A stretch of DNA of 64,000 nucleotides from Nonomuraea sediminis (lineage in GTDB: Bacteria > Actinomycetota > Actinomycetes > Streptosporangiales > Streptosporangiaceae), in the NCBI RefSeq assembly GCF_018531495.1, contig NZ_JAHDTI010000003.1:682001-746000 (forward strand). Reading direction: 5' to 3'. The position numbers and the translations under genes were made by a program. Of this stretch, positions 33,403 to 43,043 are shown piece by piece (positions within the stretch are counted from its first letter, which is position 1; each line of letters begins with the position of its first letter). The notes under the pieces are model-generated. The model made no database searches. It had not been told where the DNA came from and saw only the letters and a list, made by a program, of their open reading frames with translations.

Positions 33403-35375
33403 GCCAGCGAGTCCGGTCGCTTCCACTCCTGGCCGAGGACGTGCTGGGCGAGGAAGGCGAGCACGGTCTCGTACCAGGCGACGGCGTTGCCCGGCTTGAG
33501 CACCCAGTGGTTCTCGTCGGGGAAGTAGAGGAACTTCGACTCGACGCCGCTGCGCTGCAGGTCCCACCACAGGCGCAGGCCCTCGCCGATCGGCACGCGG
33601 TAGTCCTTGTCGCCGTGGATGACCAGCATCGGCGTGCTGATCTTGTCGAGGGCGTGGTGCGGTGACAGCTTGGCGTAGCGCTCGGAGCCCGGCTCGCCGA
33701 ACTCGCGCTGCCAGTACATCGAGGCGTCGGTGGTGCCGGCGAACTGGTCGAGGTTCCACAGCGAGGCGTGGGTGACGATGGCCTTGTAGCGGTCGGTGTG
33801 CCCGGCCACCCAGTTGGCCATGTAGCCGCCGTAGGAGCCGCCCATCGCGCCGATGCGGTCGGCGTCGACGTCGTCGCGGGCCAGCGCCACGTCGACGATG
33901 GCGTCGAGGTCGGCCAGCGTGCGCGGGCCCCAGTCGCCCCAGCCGCGGTCGATCATGTGCTGGCCGTACCCGGTGGACAGGCAGGGGTCGGGCAGCAGTA
34001 CGGCGTAGCCGTGCTCGGCCATGATCCACGGGTTCCAGCGCCAGGACCAGTCGTTCCACGAGGCGACGGGACCGCCGTGGATCCACAGCAGGAACGGCGC
34101 CGGGTTGTCGGCGGAGGCGCCGGCGGGCAGCACCAGCCAGCCGCGGATCTCCTGCCCGTCGTCGGCGGTGGCGGAGATCTCGGTGAGCGTGCCCGGCAGT
34201 TCGAGGGCGGGTGCGGGCGAGGGCAGCGCGGTGACCTCGCCGGAGACGGCGTCGACGCGGGCGGGGGCGGGCGCGGCGTCCACGCCGCTGCGCAGCGCGT
34301 ACACGAAGCGGCCGTCCTGGGAGACGCTGAGGCTCAGGTAGGCGGCGTCGTCGGAGGTGAGGCGGACGGCGTCGGCGTCCAGCGGCACCCGGAAGATCGG
34401 GCGGCGGCCCTGGTGGTCGGCCACCATGAAGACGGCGCTGGAGTCGGGCGCCCAGGCCAGGTCCATCGGGAACAGGTCGGCGGCGTGGGTCTCGCCCTCG
34501 CCGGTGGCCAGGTCGCCGATCCACAGCTCGGCCCGGGCCGACAGGTCGATGCCGGTGATGCGCTCGCGGGAGCAGGCGACGCGGGAGCCGTCGGGCGACA
34601 CCTCGATCGGGCCGGTGAAGTCGTAGGCCTCGTCGCTGGACAGGACGCGCCGCTCACCGCTGGCCACGTCGATGGCGACCAGTTCTGAGCGCTGCTCGCC
34701 GCGCGGCAGGAACACCCGCCAGGTGGCGACCACGGTGGAGCCGTCGGGGGTGAGCGCGAACGAGACGTCGCGCAGCGACTCGCCCGGCCCGGGCGTCAGG
34801 TCGCGGACGTCCTCGAGGCGGTCCTCGGTGATCCTGGCGGCGAACAGCCGGGTGTGGCCGGGGCCGAGATCGTGGTCCCAGAAGCGGATCGGGTAGCCCT
34901 CGTGCAGGATCGCGCTGATCCCCGCCTCCTTGCGGGCCTTGCGGCGCTCCTCCTCGGCGGCCTCCTCCCCGTTGAGCACGTCGGCGGCGAACACGACGAC
35001 CTGGCCCGCCGTACGGAACCCGCCGATGCCGCCGGGGCGGGTGGCCACCTGGCGGGCCTCACCGCCCGAGCGGGGCAGCAGCCAGAGCGCGGGCACCTCG
35101 TCGTCGGAGTCCTTGACCGTCGGGTCGGGCCGCGCGGAGGTGAACAGCACGTCGCCGGTGTCGGTGAAGTCGGCCGAGCTCTCGCCCTTGGCGGAGCGGG
35201 TCAGGCGGGTGGGCTCCCCGTCGACGGGGATTCCCCAGAGCGCTGTGCCGTACGACTTGCCGTCGGGGTTCAGCGACTGGACCACGGAGACCAGCCGGGA
35301 ACCGTCAGGGGCGAGCTTCAGCGAAAGGACGCGCGGGATGCCTACATAGTCACGTATGTCGTTGAATGCGCTCAC
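33399..35375 (-). CDS. S9 family prolyl oligopeptidase-type serine peptidase
   Basis: A 658-residue peptidase of the acylaminoacyl-peptidase/DPP-like S9C group. The N-terminal ~400 residues form a seven-bladed beta-propeller of TolB-like repeats ([36 protein letters not shown]). The C-terminal alpha/beta hydrolase has the nucleophile S514 in [11 protein letters not shown], the acid near HGDKDYRVP and the base His in PDENHWV. There is no signal peptide, so it is cytoplasmic and likely cleaves short peptides. GTG 35375 is used; ATG codons further in are less consistent with the family N-terminus. Confidence 0.92.
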   Translation of the reverse strand: MSAFNDIRDYVGIPRVLSLKLAPDGSRLVSVVQSLNPDGKSYGTALWGIPVDGEPTRLTRSAKGESSADFTDTGDVLFTSARPDPTVKDSDDEVPALWLLPRSGGEARQVATRPGGIGGFRTAGQVVVFAADVLNGEEAAEEERRKARKEAGISAILHEGYPIRFWDHDLGPGHTRLFAARITEDRLEDVRDLTPGPGESLRDVSFALTPDGSTVVATWRVFLPRGEQRSELVAIDVASGERRVLSSDEAYDFTGPIEVSPDGSRVACSRERITGIDLSARAELWIGDLATGEGETHAADLFPMDLAWAPDSSAVFMVADHQGRRPIFRVPLDADAVRLTSDDAAYLSLSVSQDGRFVYALRSGVDAAPAPARVDAVSGEVTALPSPAPALELPGTLTEISATADDGQEIRGWLVLPAGASADNPAPFLLWIHGGPVASWNDWSWRWNPWIMAEHGYAVLLPDPCLSTGYGQHMIDRGWGDWGPRTLADLDAIVDVALARDDVDADRIGAMGGSYGGYMANWVAGHTDRYKAIVTHASLWNLDQFAGTTDASMYWQREFGEPGSERYAKLSPHHALDKISTPMLVIHGDKDYRVPIGEGLRLWWDLQRSGVESKFLYFPDENHWVLKPGNAVAWYETVLAFLAQHVLGQEWKRPDSLA

Positions 35376-35423
35376 CTGATCGAACCTACCTCCCCCTCAG
35401 CACTGGTCATAGGCTTACTCACC

Positions 35424-36398
35424 GTGGGAACTTACGACGCTTTGCTCGTCCTGTCGTTCGGGGGTCCGGAGGGGCCGGACGATGTACTGCCGTTCCTGGA
35501 GAACGTGGTGCGGGGCCGGGGCGTGCCGCGCGAGCGGCTGCTCGAGGTGGCCGAGCACTACCGGTCCTTCGGCGGGGTGAGCCCGATCAACCAGCAGAAC
35601 CGGGACCTGGTCGCGGCGCTGCGCCCGGTCGTGGACGTGCCGGTCTACTGGGGCAACCGCAACTGGCACCCGTTGGGCGAGGACACCGTGCGGCAGATGC
35701 ACGCCGACGGGATCAGGCGCGCCGCCGTCTTCGCGACCTCGGCCTTCGCCGGCTACTCCAGCTGCCGCCAGTACTACGAGGACATCGCCCGCATCTCGGT
35801 CGAGGGCGGACCCGAGCTGGTCAAGATGCGTCACTTCGGCGACCACCCGGGGTTCGTCGCGGCCATGGCCGACCACGTGCGGCAGGCGCTCGCGCGGCTG
35901 GGCCGCGACGACGCGCGGCTGGTGTTCACCGCCCACAGCATCCCCGAGTCCATGGCCCGTACGGCGGGCCCTTCCGGCGGCCTCTACGAGGCGCAGCTGC
36001 GCAGGTCGGCGGCCCTGGTCAACGAGGCGCTCGGCAGGACCGGGCCGTGGGACCTGGTCTGGCAGTCCCGCTCGGGCCCGCCGCAGGTGCCGTGGCTGGA
36101 GCCGGACGTCCTCGACCACCTGCGCAAGGTCGACGCGCCTGCCGTGGTGCTGGTGCCGATCGGGTTCGTCTCCGACCACATGGAGGTCGTCTACGACCTC
36201 GACACCGAGGCCAGGCAGCTGGCGCAGGAGCTGGGCCTGCCGCTGGAGCGCGCCGCCACGGCGGGGACCCACCCGCGCTTCGTCCAGATGGTCAAGGAAC
36301 TGATGGAGGAGCCGGAGCCGGTCCAGTGCGCGCTGACGTGCTGCCCGCGCCCGTCGCGACCGGGCCAGGTGGATTCCGCGCGCCGTAGCGGCGAGTAA
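35424..36398 (+). CDS. Ferrochelatase (coproporphyrin ferrochelatase)
   Basis: A 324-residue enzyme inserting Fe2+ into coproporphyrin III, the route used by actinobacteria. Signatures: [20 protein letters not shown] at the N-terminus, [22 protein letters not shown] (metal His) and [17 protein letters not shown] (catalytic Glu). Cysteines in YSSCRQYY and [10 protein letters not shown] correspond in location to those that bind [2Fe-2S] in the M. tuberculosis enzyme, though spacing differs from what I remember. Start is GTG 35424. It is divergent from the S9 peptidase (48-bp gap). I leave the symbol empty because hemH and cpfC are both in use. Confidence 0.93.
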   Translation: MGTYDALLVLSFGGPEGPDDVLPFLENVVRGRGVPRERLLEVAEHYRSFGGVSPINQQNRDLVAALRPVVDVPVYWGNRNWHPLGEDTVRQMHADGIRRAAVFATSAFAGYSSCRQYYEDIARISVEGGPELVKMRHFGDHPGFVAAMADHVRQALARLGRDDARLVFTAHSIPESMARTAGPSGGLYEAQLRRSAALVNEALGRTGPWDLVWQSRSGPPQVPWLEPDVLDHLRKVDAPAVVLVPIGFVSDHMEVVYDLDTEARQLAQELGLPLERAATAGTHPRFVQMVKELMEEPEPVQCALTCCPRPSRPGQVDSARRSGE

Positions 36399-36481
36399 CC
36401 GTCACCGACTCGCCGGAAGCGCCGGTCGCGGGCCGGTGGCGCATGACGGCGGGCGGCCGGTGGCGGTGGCCCTGCCGTAAC

Positions 36482-37615
36482 TCAGGAATATGAACGCGCG
36501 TAGGCGTCGGCGATGGACAGGACCTTGTTCACGTAGTCCCACGAGTGGTTGTAGAACCACACGGATTTGCGGAGCTTCTCGCCGCCCTGGCCCGCGCCGT
36601 TGGCGCACAGGTACTGGGCGGCGGCGGGCACCGCGTCGTAGGGGCTCCAGATGTCGGCCTTGCCGTCGCCGTCGCCGTCCACGCCGTAGGTCTTCCAGGT
36701 GGCCGGCATGAACTGCATGGGGCCGAGCGCGCCCGCCACGGACGGGCCGTTGTTGCGGCCGTGACCGCTCTCCACCTGGCCGATCGCCGCCAGCACGGTC
36801 CATGACAGGCCCGGGCAGCGGGTGGCGGACTGCTTGTACAGGTCCAGGTAGCTGCCGGGGCGCCCGGCCGTGACCGCGGGCTTCCCGCTGGAGGGCCTGG
36901 CGCCGATGGTGACGACCTGGGCGCCCTTGCCGAGCACCCGCTTGACGCCGTGCTCGCTGATGGAGGCCCTGCCGTGCAGCAGGACCGCCACGCCCTCGGC
37001 CAGTCCGAGCACCTTGCCGGTCTCCGCGCTGACCAGGCCGTCGATGCCGACCAGCCCGAGCGTCGCCGAGGCCGCCACGCGCAGCCTGGGCCCGCCGTCG
37101 ACCTGGTACTGCGCGCCCAGGACCAGGCCGAGCCTGTTCACCGCCGACTGGTCGGCGATGAACTCGCCCCTGGCCAGCGCGCTCCACACGGCCGGCTGTT
37201 CTGCGACGGCCTTGGGCGTCCACGAGCGGAAGGCGGCCGGGTCGACCGCGAGCAGGTTCAGGCCGGTGCCCGACACCTTGATCGAGCCCGCGTCCACGAC
37301 CGTGACCTTCTGCACGTGCTTGAGCCTGGCCAGGGCGAAGCGGGCCGGCTTGGGCACCGTGGCGCGGGCGATCGCGATCACCTTGGGCGGGGTCGGGGTG
37401 ACGCTCGGGCCTCCCTGCCCGAACTCCTTCACCGGCTGCAGCAGGTCCATCTTGGGGGTCTCCTGCTGCGGCCTGGCGAGCGGGCGGTGCGCGGCGGTGT
37501 TCTGCTGGTCCCGGCCGAAGCGCACGATCAGCGCGGTCACGCCACCCGCGACGGCGACGGCGAGCAGCCCTGAGAGCAGCAGGACGACCGGACGGGACCA
37601 CGGGAAGCCGGACAC
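36482..37615 (-). CDS. Membrane-anchored lytic transglycosylase (SLT domain)
   Basis: A 377-residue cell-wall enzyme. An N-terminal membrane anchor (VVLLLSGLLAVAVAGGVTALIV) is followed by a Pro-rich linker and a middle domain of unknown type (~60-240). The C-terminal transglycosylase domain has GQVESGHGRNNG (catalytic Glu near 282), ALGPMQFMPATWKTYG and DGDGDGKADIWSPYDAVPAAAQYLC. It should cleave the glycan strand of peptidoglycan, releasing 1,6-anhydro ends. GTG 37615 is the start; GTG 37621 is possible. It is divergent from the MFS gene. Confidence 0.87.
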   Translation of the reverse strand: MSGFPWSRPVVLLLSGLLAVAVAGGVTALIVRFGRDQQNTAAHRPLARPQQETPKMDLLQPVKEFGQGGPSVTPTPPKVIAIARATVPKPARFALARLKHVQKVTVVDAGSIKVSGTGLNLLAVDPAAFRSWTPKAVAEQPAVWSALARGEFIADQSAVNRLGLVLGAQYQVDGGPRLRVAASATLGLVGIDGLVSAETGKVLGLAEGVAVLLHGRASISEHGVKRVLGKGAQVVTIGARPSSGKPAVTAGRPGSYLDLYKQSATRCPGLSWTVLAAIGQVESGHGRNNGPSVAGALGPMQFMPATWKTYGVDGDGDGKADIWSPYDAVPAAAQYLCANGAGQGGEKLRKSVWFYNHSWDYVNKVLSIADAYARSYS

Positions 37616-37688
37616 CCGGCACACGTTAACCGAAACTGGGGAAAAATCAGTTGCTGTCCGGGCAGACGGTACACAAAGGTTGGGGGTC

Positions 37689-38894
37689 ATGGTGGTCGGG
37701 CCGTATCGGGGATTGTTCGACGGGCCCGGCATCAAGGGGTTCGTGCTGGCCGGCTTCGTGGGCCGGATGCCGATGTCCATGCTCGGCATCGGGATCGTGC
37801 TGCTGATCTCCGGCCTCACCGAGTCCTGGGCCACCGCGGGCGCGGTCGCCGCCACCACCAACGTCTCCTACGCGGTCGCCGCTCCCCTGTCGGGACGGCT
37901 CGTGGACCGCTTCGGCCAGAACCGGGTGATCGTCCCCTTCGCCGTCATGAACGCGGTCGCGCTGGCCGCCCTGATGGTGTGCGCGGGTTTCGGCCTGCCC
38001 GAATGGACGCTGTACGCCAGCGGCCTGCTGGTCGGCGCCAGCTCGCTGTCGCTCGGCTCGATGGTGCGGGCCCGCTGGTCGAACCTGCACGGCGGCTCGG
38101 CCAAGCTGCACACCGCCTTCGCCTTCGAGTCCGTCGCCGACGAGGTCATCTTCGTCACCGGGCCCGCCCTGGTCACCGTGCTGGCCACCGCCGTCAACCC
38201 GTACGCGGGGCTGGTCGTCGCGCTGGCGTGCATGCTGGGCGGCTGCCTCGCACTGGCCCTGCAGCGCCGCACCCAGCCTCCCGCCCAGCCGGTCCGTACG
38301 GCGGGCGGCAGCCCCATCCTGATCCCGGGCATCGCCCTGCTGTCGTGCGTCTACCTGGCGCTGGGCGCCGTGTTCGGCTCCGTGGACCTGATCACGGTGG
38401 CCTTCGCCGCGGAGCACGGCGCCAGGGCGGCCTCCGGGTTCCTGCTGGCCTGCTTCGCGGGCGGTTCCATGGTGTCGGGGCTCTGGTTCGGGTCGCGGAA
38501 CTGGAAGATCTCGCTGCGCCGGCGGTTCGTGCGGGCGCTCGGCGCGTTCGTCGTCGGGCTGCTGCCGATCATGTTCATCGGCGACGCGCGGGTCATGGCC
38601 GTGTTCCTGTTCATCGCCGGGTTCGCCATCTCGCCGACGCTCATCACCGGGTTCTCGCTGACCGAGCGGCTGGTGCCGCCGTCGCTGCTGACCGAGGGGA
38701 TGGCCTGGATCTCCACCTCGATCGGGTTCGGCGTGGCGATCGGCGCGTGGGCCGGCGGGCGGCTCACCGAGGCGTTCGGCGCGTCCAACGCCTACGGCTT
38801 CTCCTTCGCCTGTGCGCTGGTCGCGGTGGTGGTCGGCATCGGAGGTTCGGGTTTGCTGAGACTTCCCGAAGCGCCTTCACCGGCCAAGAGCTGA
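37689..38894 (+). CDS. MFS transporter
   Basis: A 401-residue protein with about 12 hydrophobic helices. It has the loop 2-3 motif GRLVDRFGQNRVIVP and a symmetrical C-terminal half. It resembles MFS proteins often placed near sepH and ferrochelatase in actinomycetes (from memory); the substrate is unknown. ATG 37689 is the first Met after stops and fits the helix start. There is a short AT-rich stretch before it. The gene ends 54 bp before the deacetylase gene on the same strand. Confidence 0.84.
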   Translation: MVVGPYRGLFDGPGIKGFVLAGFVGRMPMSMLGIGIVLLISGLTESWATAGAVAATTNVSYAVAAPLSGRLVDRFGQNRVIVPFAVMNAVALAALMVCAGFGLPEWTLYASGLLVGASSLSLGSMVRARWSNLHGGSAKLHTAFAFESVADEVIFVTGPALVTVLATAVNPYAGLVVALACMLGGCLALALQRRTQPPAQPVRTAGGSPILIPGIALLSCVYLALGAVFGSVDLITVAFAAEHGARAASGFLLACFAGGSMVSGLWFGSRNWKISLRRRFVRALGAFVVGLLPIMFIGDARVMAVFLFIAGFAISPTLITGFSLTERLVPPSLLTEGMAWISTSIGFGVAIGAWAGGRLTEAFGASNAYGFSFACALVAVVVGIGGSGLLRLPEAPSPAKS

Positions 38895-38948
38895 TCCGCT
38901 ACCGTCGGGATATCCCTCGCAACACCCTTCACAACTGAAAGTTTTGCT

Positions 38949-39683
38949 ATGTCCCGACAAATCAGTTCACTTCTGGCCATCGCGGCTGTCACTGTCGCTC
39001 TGACACCGGCAGTGGCGCAGGCCGCCCCCACCAAGCCCAAGAAGGCGGAGCCGGTGGACTGCTCGCAGGTCAAGTGCCTGGCGCTGACCTTCGACGACGG
39101 TCCTGGCAAGTACGCGGGCAAGCTGCTCGACACGCTGAAGAAGTACAACGCCAAGGCCACGTTCTTCCTCGAGGGCCAGTACGTGCACGCCCGTCCCACC
39201 TTCGTCAAGCGGATGGCGCTCGAGGGGCACGAGCTCGGCAACCACAGCTACACGCACCCGAACTTCACCAATCTCGAGCCGGAGGCCATCCGCTCGGAGA
39301 TCCAGAAGACCCAGGACGCGGTCAAGAAGGCCTCGGGGGTGACGCCGAAGCTGCTCCGCCCGCCGTTCGGGATGGCGGACACGCAGGTCTCCGAGGTGGC
39401 CGCCGAGTTCGACATGCCGATGATCCTTTGGACGGCCGGGTCGCGCGACTGGGCCACCAAGAACGTCAAGGAGATCCAGCAGCAGACCCTGTCGGTGGCC
39501 CAGCCGAACGGGATCATCCTCATGCACGACTGGGTCAAGCAGACGGTCGACGGGATGCCGTCGCTCATCAAGACGCTGCAGGCCAAGGGCTACCATCTGG
39601 TCACCGTGTCCGAGGTCATCAAGGACGAGAACCTGCAGCCCGGGGACATCTTCCCTGAGCCTGCCGGTTGGGACCAAAAGTGA
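38949..39683 (+). CDS. Secreted polysaccharide deacetylase (NodB/CE4 domain)
   Basis: A 244-residue exported enzyme with signal peptide SLLAIAAVTVALTPAVAQA and cleavage near A26. The CE4 motifs are complete: TFDDGPG (D49, D50), HSYTHP (H99, H103), RPPFG, TAGSRDWATKN and ILMHDW. It removes N-acetyl groups, probably from peptidoglycan or another wall glycan. Together with the lytic transglycosylase nearby it suggests wall remodelling. Start ATG 38949 is unambiguous. Confidence 0.94.
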   Translation: MSRQISSLLAIAAVTVALTPAVAQAAPTKPKKAEPVDCSQVKCLALTFDDGPGKYAGKLLDTLKKYNAKATFFLEGQYVHARPTFVKRMALEGHELGNHSYTHPNFTNLEPEAIRSEIQKTQDAVKKASGVTPKLLRPPFGMADTQVSEVAAEFDMPMILWTAGSRDWATKNVKEIQQQTLSVAQPNGIILMHDWVKQTVDGMPSLIKTLQAKGYHLVTVSEVIKDENLQPGDIFPEPAGWDQK

Positions 39684-39722
39684 GTATCGTTCACCTTTAG
39701 TCCGACACGAAGGGGAACGCGC

Positions 39723-41003
39723 ATGGTCTTCACGAACTGGGCAGGCAATCAGTCGGCCACTCCCGCGGAGACACGCGTCCCCACCTCGGTCGAGGACGTC
39801 GTGCTCGCCGTACAGGACGCGGCCAGGAGCGGACGGCGCGTCCGCATGGTCGGCACGGGCCACTCCTTCACCGGAGTGGCCCTGACCGACGGCATCCTGC
39901 TGCGGCCCTCCGGGCTCACCGGGATCAGGTCCGTCGACGGCGACCGGGTGACGGTGCTGGCGGGCACGCCGCTGTGGCGGCTGAACGAGGAGCTCGACCG
40001 GCGCGGCCTCGCGCTGGCCAACATGGGCGACATCACCGAGCAGACCGTCGCGGGCGCGATCCAGACCGGCACCCACGGCACGGGCCGCGACAGCGGCGGG
40101 CTGGCCGACCAGGTCGCCGAGCTGGAGCTGGTGCTGGCCGACGGGTCGCCGGCGACCGCCAAGCCGGGCGAGGAGCTGTTCGACGCCGCCCGGGTGGGGC
40201 TCGGCGCGCTGGGCGTGCTGACGGCGGTGACGTTCCGGGTGGAGCCCGCCTTCCTGCTGCACAACCGGCGCCGGGTGATGACGCTCAGCGGGATCCTGGA
40301 CTCGCTGGAGGAGATGACGGGCGGCAACGAGCACCTGGACTTCTTCTGGCTGCCGCACACCGACGCGTGCCTGGTCAAGACCAACAACCGGCATCCGGGG
40401 CCGGCCAGCCCGCCCAGCCCGCTCAAGCACTGGCTGGACAACGTGCTCCTGGAGAACACCGTGTTCGGGATGGCCTGCGCCGTGGGGGCCCGCTTCCCCG
40501 GCGCGATCCCGCGGATCAACGCGATCAGCGCCGCCGCGCTCGGCGACTCGGAGTCGGTCGACACGTCGTACAAGATCTTCACGGCGCGGCGGGACGTGCG
40601 CTTCCTGGAGATGGAGTACAACGTGCCGCGCGAGCACCTGGGCCAGGCGCTGCGCGAGACGCGGGACCTGATCGAGAGGATGGACTGGAAGATCACCTTC
40701 CCCGTGGAGGTGCGGGTGACGCCGCCCAGCGACGCCTGGCTGTCCACGGCGTACGGCAGGCCGTCGGCCTACATCGCCTGCCACATCTACCGGCCCACGC
40801 CGAACCCCGCCTACTTCGAGGGCGTGGAGGAGATCATGGTCAGGCTCGGCGGACGGCCCCACTGGGGCAAGATGCACACGCGCGACGCCGCCTACCTAGC
40901 CACTGTTTACCCCCATTTTTCGGACTTTGTGGCGCTTCGTGATCGGCTGGACCCCCACCGGATCTTCGCCAACGACTACCTGGACGTCGTGCTGGGCGCC
41001 TGA
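39723..41003 (+). CDS. D-arabinono-1,4-lactone oxidase family FAD-linked oxidase
   Basis: A 426-residue flavoprotein of the sugar-lactone oxidase family. The PCMH FAD-binding domain contains VGTGHSFTGVALTDG, whose His is the usual covalent FAD attachment site, and the C-terminal ALO domain includes HWGKMHTRD. It oxidises an aldonolactone or alditol with O2. GGGGAA-like RBS (AAGGGGAACGC) precedes ATG 39723. The 39-bp gap after the deacetylase suggests one transcript. True substrate is unknown, and alditol oxidase activity is an alternative. Confidence 0.9.
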   Translation: MVFTNWAGNQSATPAETRVPTSVEDVVLAVQDAARSGRRVRMVGTGHSFTGVALTDGILLRPSGLTGIRSVDGDRVTVLAGTPLWRLNEELDRRGLALANMGDITEQTVAGAIQTGTHGTGRDSGGLADQVAELELVLADGSPATAKPGEELFDAARVGLGALGVLTAVTFRVEPAFLLHNRRRVMTLSGILDSLEEMTGGNEHLDFFWLPHTDACLVKTNNRHPGPASPPSPLKHWLDNVLLENTVFGMACAVGARFPGAIPRINAISAAALGDSESVDTSYKIFTARRDVRFLEMEYNVPREHLGQALRETRDLIERMDWKITFPVEVRVTPPSDAWLSTAYGRPSAYIACHIYRPTPNPAYFEGVEEIMVRLGGRPHWGKMHTRDAAYLATVYPHFSDFVALRDRLDPHRIFANDYLDVVLGA

Positions 41004-41027
41004 CGCTCACGTTCCCCTTGTTCTGTT

Positions 41028-41059
41028 ACGGCGGGCCGTGGGAACCCACCGCCCGCCGT
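41028..41059. terminator. Strong hairpin between convergent genes
   Basis: ACGGCGGGC (41028-41036) pairs with GCCCGCCGT (41051-41059), and inside it GTGGG (41038-41042) pairs with CCCAC (41045-41049), with one C/C mismatch. A second stem GTGACGG/CCGTCAC follows at 41099-41119. Both lie between the lactone oxidase stop (41003) and the stop of the convergent membrane protein gene (41144). Confidence 0.75.
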
Positions 41060-41143
41060 CGCGCGCCGGCGACGCGGCTCCGGCGTGGCCCTCGTGGTGT
41101 GACGGTCGCCCGCCGTCACGGCGCACGGGAACCACGTCCGGGG

Positions 41144-41914
41144 TCACGGCGTCGCGGCGTCCTGCTCGGGCTGGTCCGCGGGCGGGGATTCCTGCGTGTC
41201 GGGATGGGTGGGGCCCGTGCTCGTCGGGCCGTCGCTGGGGATCACCGACGGGTCCACCTGGGGCGACCCTGACGGGGTCGGGGTGGTCGGCTGCTTGGTG
41301 GGCGTCTTGGTCGGCGTCGGGGTCGGGGTGGGCGTCGGCGTGGGATCGGGCGTCTTGGTGGCCGGGGTGTAGGACGGGGCGCGGGTGGCGGGGTCGTCCT
41401 GCTTGGCCGGGGCCTTGTGGTGGACGGCGGGGGCCGAGTCCTTGGCGCCGCGGGTCTGCTCGTCCACCCGGGAGCCGGAGATGCCCTGGTAGGCCAGGAT
41501 CGCGCCCATGCTGACGGCGAACACCAGCGACGCGCCCATGCTCATCTTCAGCCACGGCAGCGGGCGCCCGGGCTGCTCGGCGCGCGGCATCACCAGGGTC
41601 GTCTCCCCGGAGTCCGATGCGTCCGTGTCGCCCGGTTCGGGAGCGTCACGCCGCTCGGCTTCTGGAGGGTTGCCGGGTGGTTCCGGATCACGCCAGGCGA
41701 TTACGGTGCGTAGCTTCACCTGCTCGCCGGTGCGCTTGAGGTAGTGGGTGTAGACGGCGCTGCCGATGGTGGTGGCCACGCTCACGATGGCGGCGCCGAT
41801 CACCGTTCCCGCCACGCCCAGATACGAGGCGGCGACCGCGGCGGTCACCGCGGCCAGGGCGCTTCCCACGATCTGCGGCACGCTCAGCTCGAACTTCCGC
41901 TGCTCGCCGCTCAT
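41144..41914 (-). CDS. Hypothetical membrane protein with Pro/Thr-rich tail
   Basis: A 256-residue protein. Near the N-terminus is a long Ala/Gly hydrophobic stretch (VGSALAAVTAAVAASYLGVA, GAAIVSVATTIGSAVYTHYL), probably two helices, then a conserved YLKRTGEQVKLRTV, an acidic linker, a further TM (MGASLVFAVSMGAILAY), and an external tail of ~100 residues rich in Pro, Thr and Lys (TPTPTPTPTPTKTPTKQ). Similar proteins occur widely in Streptomyces without a known role. ATG 41914 is chosen because MSGEQRKFELSVPQI is a typical family start. Confidence 0.75.
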   Translation of the reverse strand: MSGEQRKFELSVPQIVGSALAAVTAAVAASYLGVAGTVIGAAIVSVATTIGSAVYTHYLKRTGEQVKLRTVIAWRDPEPPGNPPEAERRDAPEPGDTDASDSGETTLVMPRAEQPGRPLPWLKMSMGASLVFAVSMGAILAYQGISGSRVDEQTRGAKDSAPAVHHKAPAKQDDPATRAPSYTPATKTPDPTPTPTPTPTPTKTPTKQPTTPTPSGSPQVDPSVIPSDGPTSTGPTHPDTQESPPADQPEQDAATP

Positions 41915-42027
41915 CCCCCGGATCAGTCCTCTCTTGTGCGGTGTTTCGGTAAAAGCTTCCTCGTGAATAGACGCGACCGCGTGTCCTGTTGTTCCTGTGA
42001 CCTGCGTGACAGGCAGATTCGTCGCCC

Positions 42028-42891
42028 GTGCCCCGCCGATTCGCAGTGCCCTGCGTGTACGCCGTCGCGGCCCTGGCGACGGCCGTGACAACGGTCGCCC
42101 CCCTGGCCACCACACCCGCCTCCGGGATCGCCGGGCCGGAGGAACCCGTCCTCCCCTATATTGTCACTGCCCGTAACCGGGCCGACGCCAGAGACCTGCT
42201 GGGCGAGACGCCCTGGCGGGTCCGCCGCTTCTACACCGCCGTGCTGCCCGGCTTCGCCACCTACCTCAGCGCCCAGCAGGCCGCGCGGCTGCGCACCGAC
42301 GCAAGAGTGCGCGCGCTCGAGCCCGACCGGCGGCTGCGCCGCTCCCTCGCCCACCCGGCCCGGCGCGTTCACCAGCACGGCGGCGCGGGCCGCGGCGTCA
42401 CCTTCTACGTCGTCGACAGCGGTCTCGACGCCGACCACCACGACCTCGGCGACCGGGCCTGGCGCGCCTACGACGCCACCGGCGGCCGCGAACGGGACTG
42501 CGACCACCACGGCACCCGCGTGGCGCGCGCGCTGGCGGGCCGGGCGCACGGCGTGGCGCGCGAGGCCAGGATCGCCTCGGTGCGCGTGCTGGACTGCGCG
42601 GGCACCGGCACCCTGTCCGACGTGATCGCGGGGCTCGACTGGATACGCGGGCACGCCAGGGGACCCGCGGTGACGAGCCTGCCGGTCCCGGTCCACTCGG
42701 CCGCGCTCGAGATCGCGCTGCACAGACTGGCGCGCGCGGGCGTGCCCGTGGTGACCGGACCCGCGGCGGCCGCCCGGCTCCTGGAGTCCCCTTCTGCTCT
42801 CGCGTCTTGGTGGAAGTCCACGACGGCGCGTGATGTCATTCGCCAGAATCCGACGAGGACCCTCCCGGGGCGGCGGTCAATAGCCGAATGA
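42028..42891 (+). CDS. Degenerate secreted subtilase (S8 family) lacking the catalytic serine
   Basis: A 287-residue exported protein. It has a signal peptide (1-~34), an I9-type propeptide (YIVTARNRADARDLL...ARVRALEPDRRLRR) and the first half of a subtilase domain with the catalytic D130 (FYVVDSGLD) and H161 (CDHHGTRVA). The region that should hold the oxyanion Asn (AAGN) and the catalytic Ser (GTSMA) is absent. GVPVVTG passes directly into AAAARLLESPSALASWW and TTARDVIRQNPTRTL, which resemble the C-terminal end of normal subtilases. The likely cause is an in-frame internal deletion of about 100 codons. It is probably catalytically dead: a pseudoprotease or a decaying gene. Confidence 0.78.
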   Translation: MPRRFAVPCVYAVAALATAVTTVAPLATTPASGIAGPEEPVLPYIVTARNRADARDLLGETPWRVRRFYTAVLPGFATYLSAQQAARLRTDARVRALEPDRRLRRSLAHPARRVHQHGGAGRGVTFYVVDSGLDADHHDLGDRAWRAYDATGGRERDCDHHGTRVARALAGRAHGVAREARIASVRVLDCAGTGTLSDVIAGLDWIRGHARGPAVTSLPVPVHSAALEIALHRLARAGVPVVTGPAAAARLLESPSALASWWKSTTARDVIRQNPTRTLPGRRSIAE

Positions 42892-42901
42892 ATGACACAA
42901 A

Positions 42902-42917
42902 TGTGACCGGCGTCACA
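42902..42917. promoter_or_regulatory. CRP/FNR-type palindrome upstream of sepH
   Basis: TGTGACCGGCGTCACA is a perfect TGTGA-N6-TCACA palindrome, the consensus for cAMP receptor protein and relatives. It is 127 bp upstream of the sepH start and 11 bp after the subtilase-like stop. Binding is inferred from sequence only. Confidence 0.6.
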
Positions 42918-43043
42918 TCGTCCCGGGCCCATCCCATGAAGGCGATGTTCGGACATGCCGGGTACGGTGCTGGCAGGCAACCGGCACACGCGAGAGACTC
43001 AAGGGTCCGGGGGAAGAAACATCGCGCTGACGAAGGGACTCGC

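Noticed and set aside
36399..36481. Terminator between ferrochelatase and lytic transglycosylase genes
   Set aside because: Only imperfect 5-bp stems could be drawn in the GC-rich spacer.
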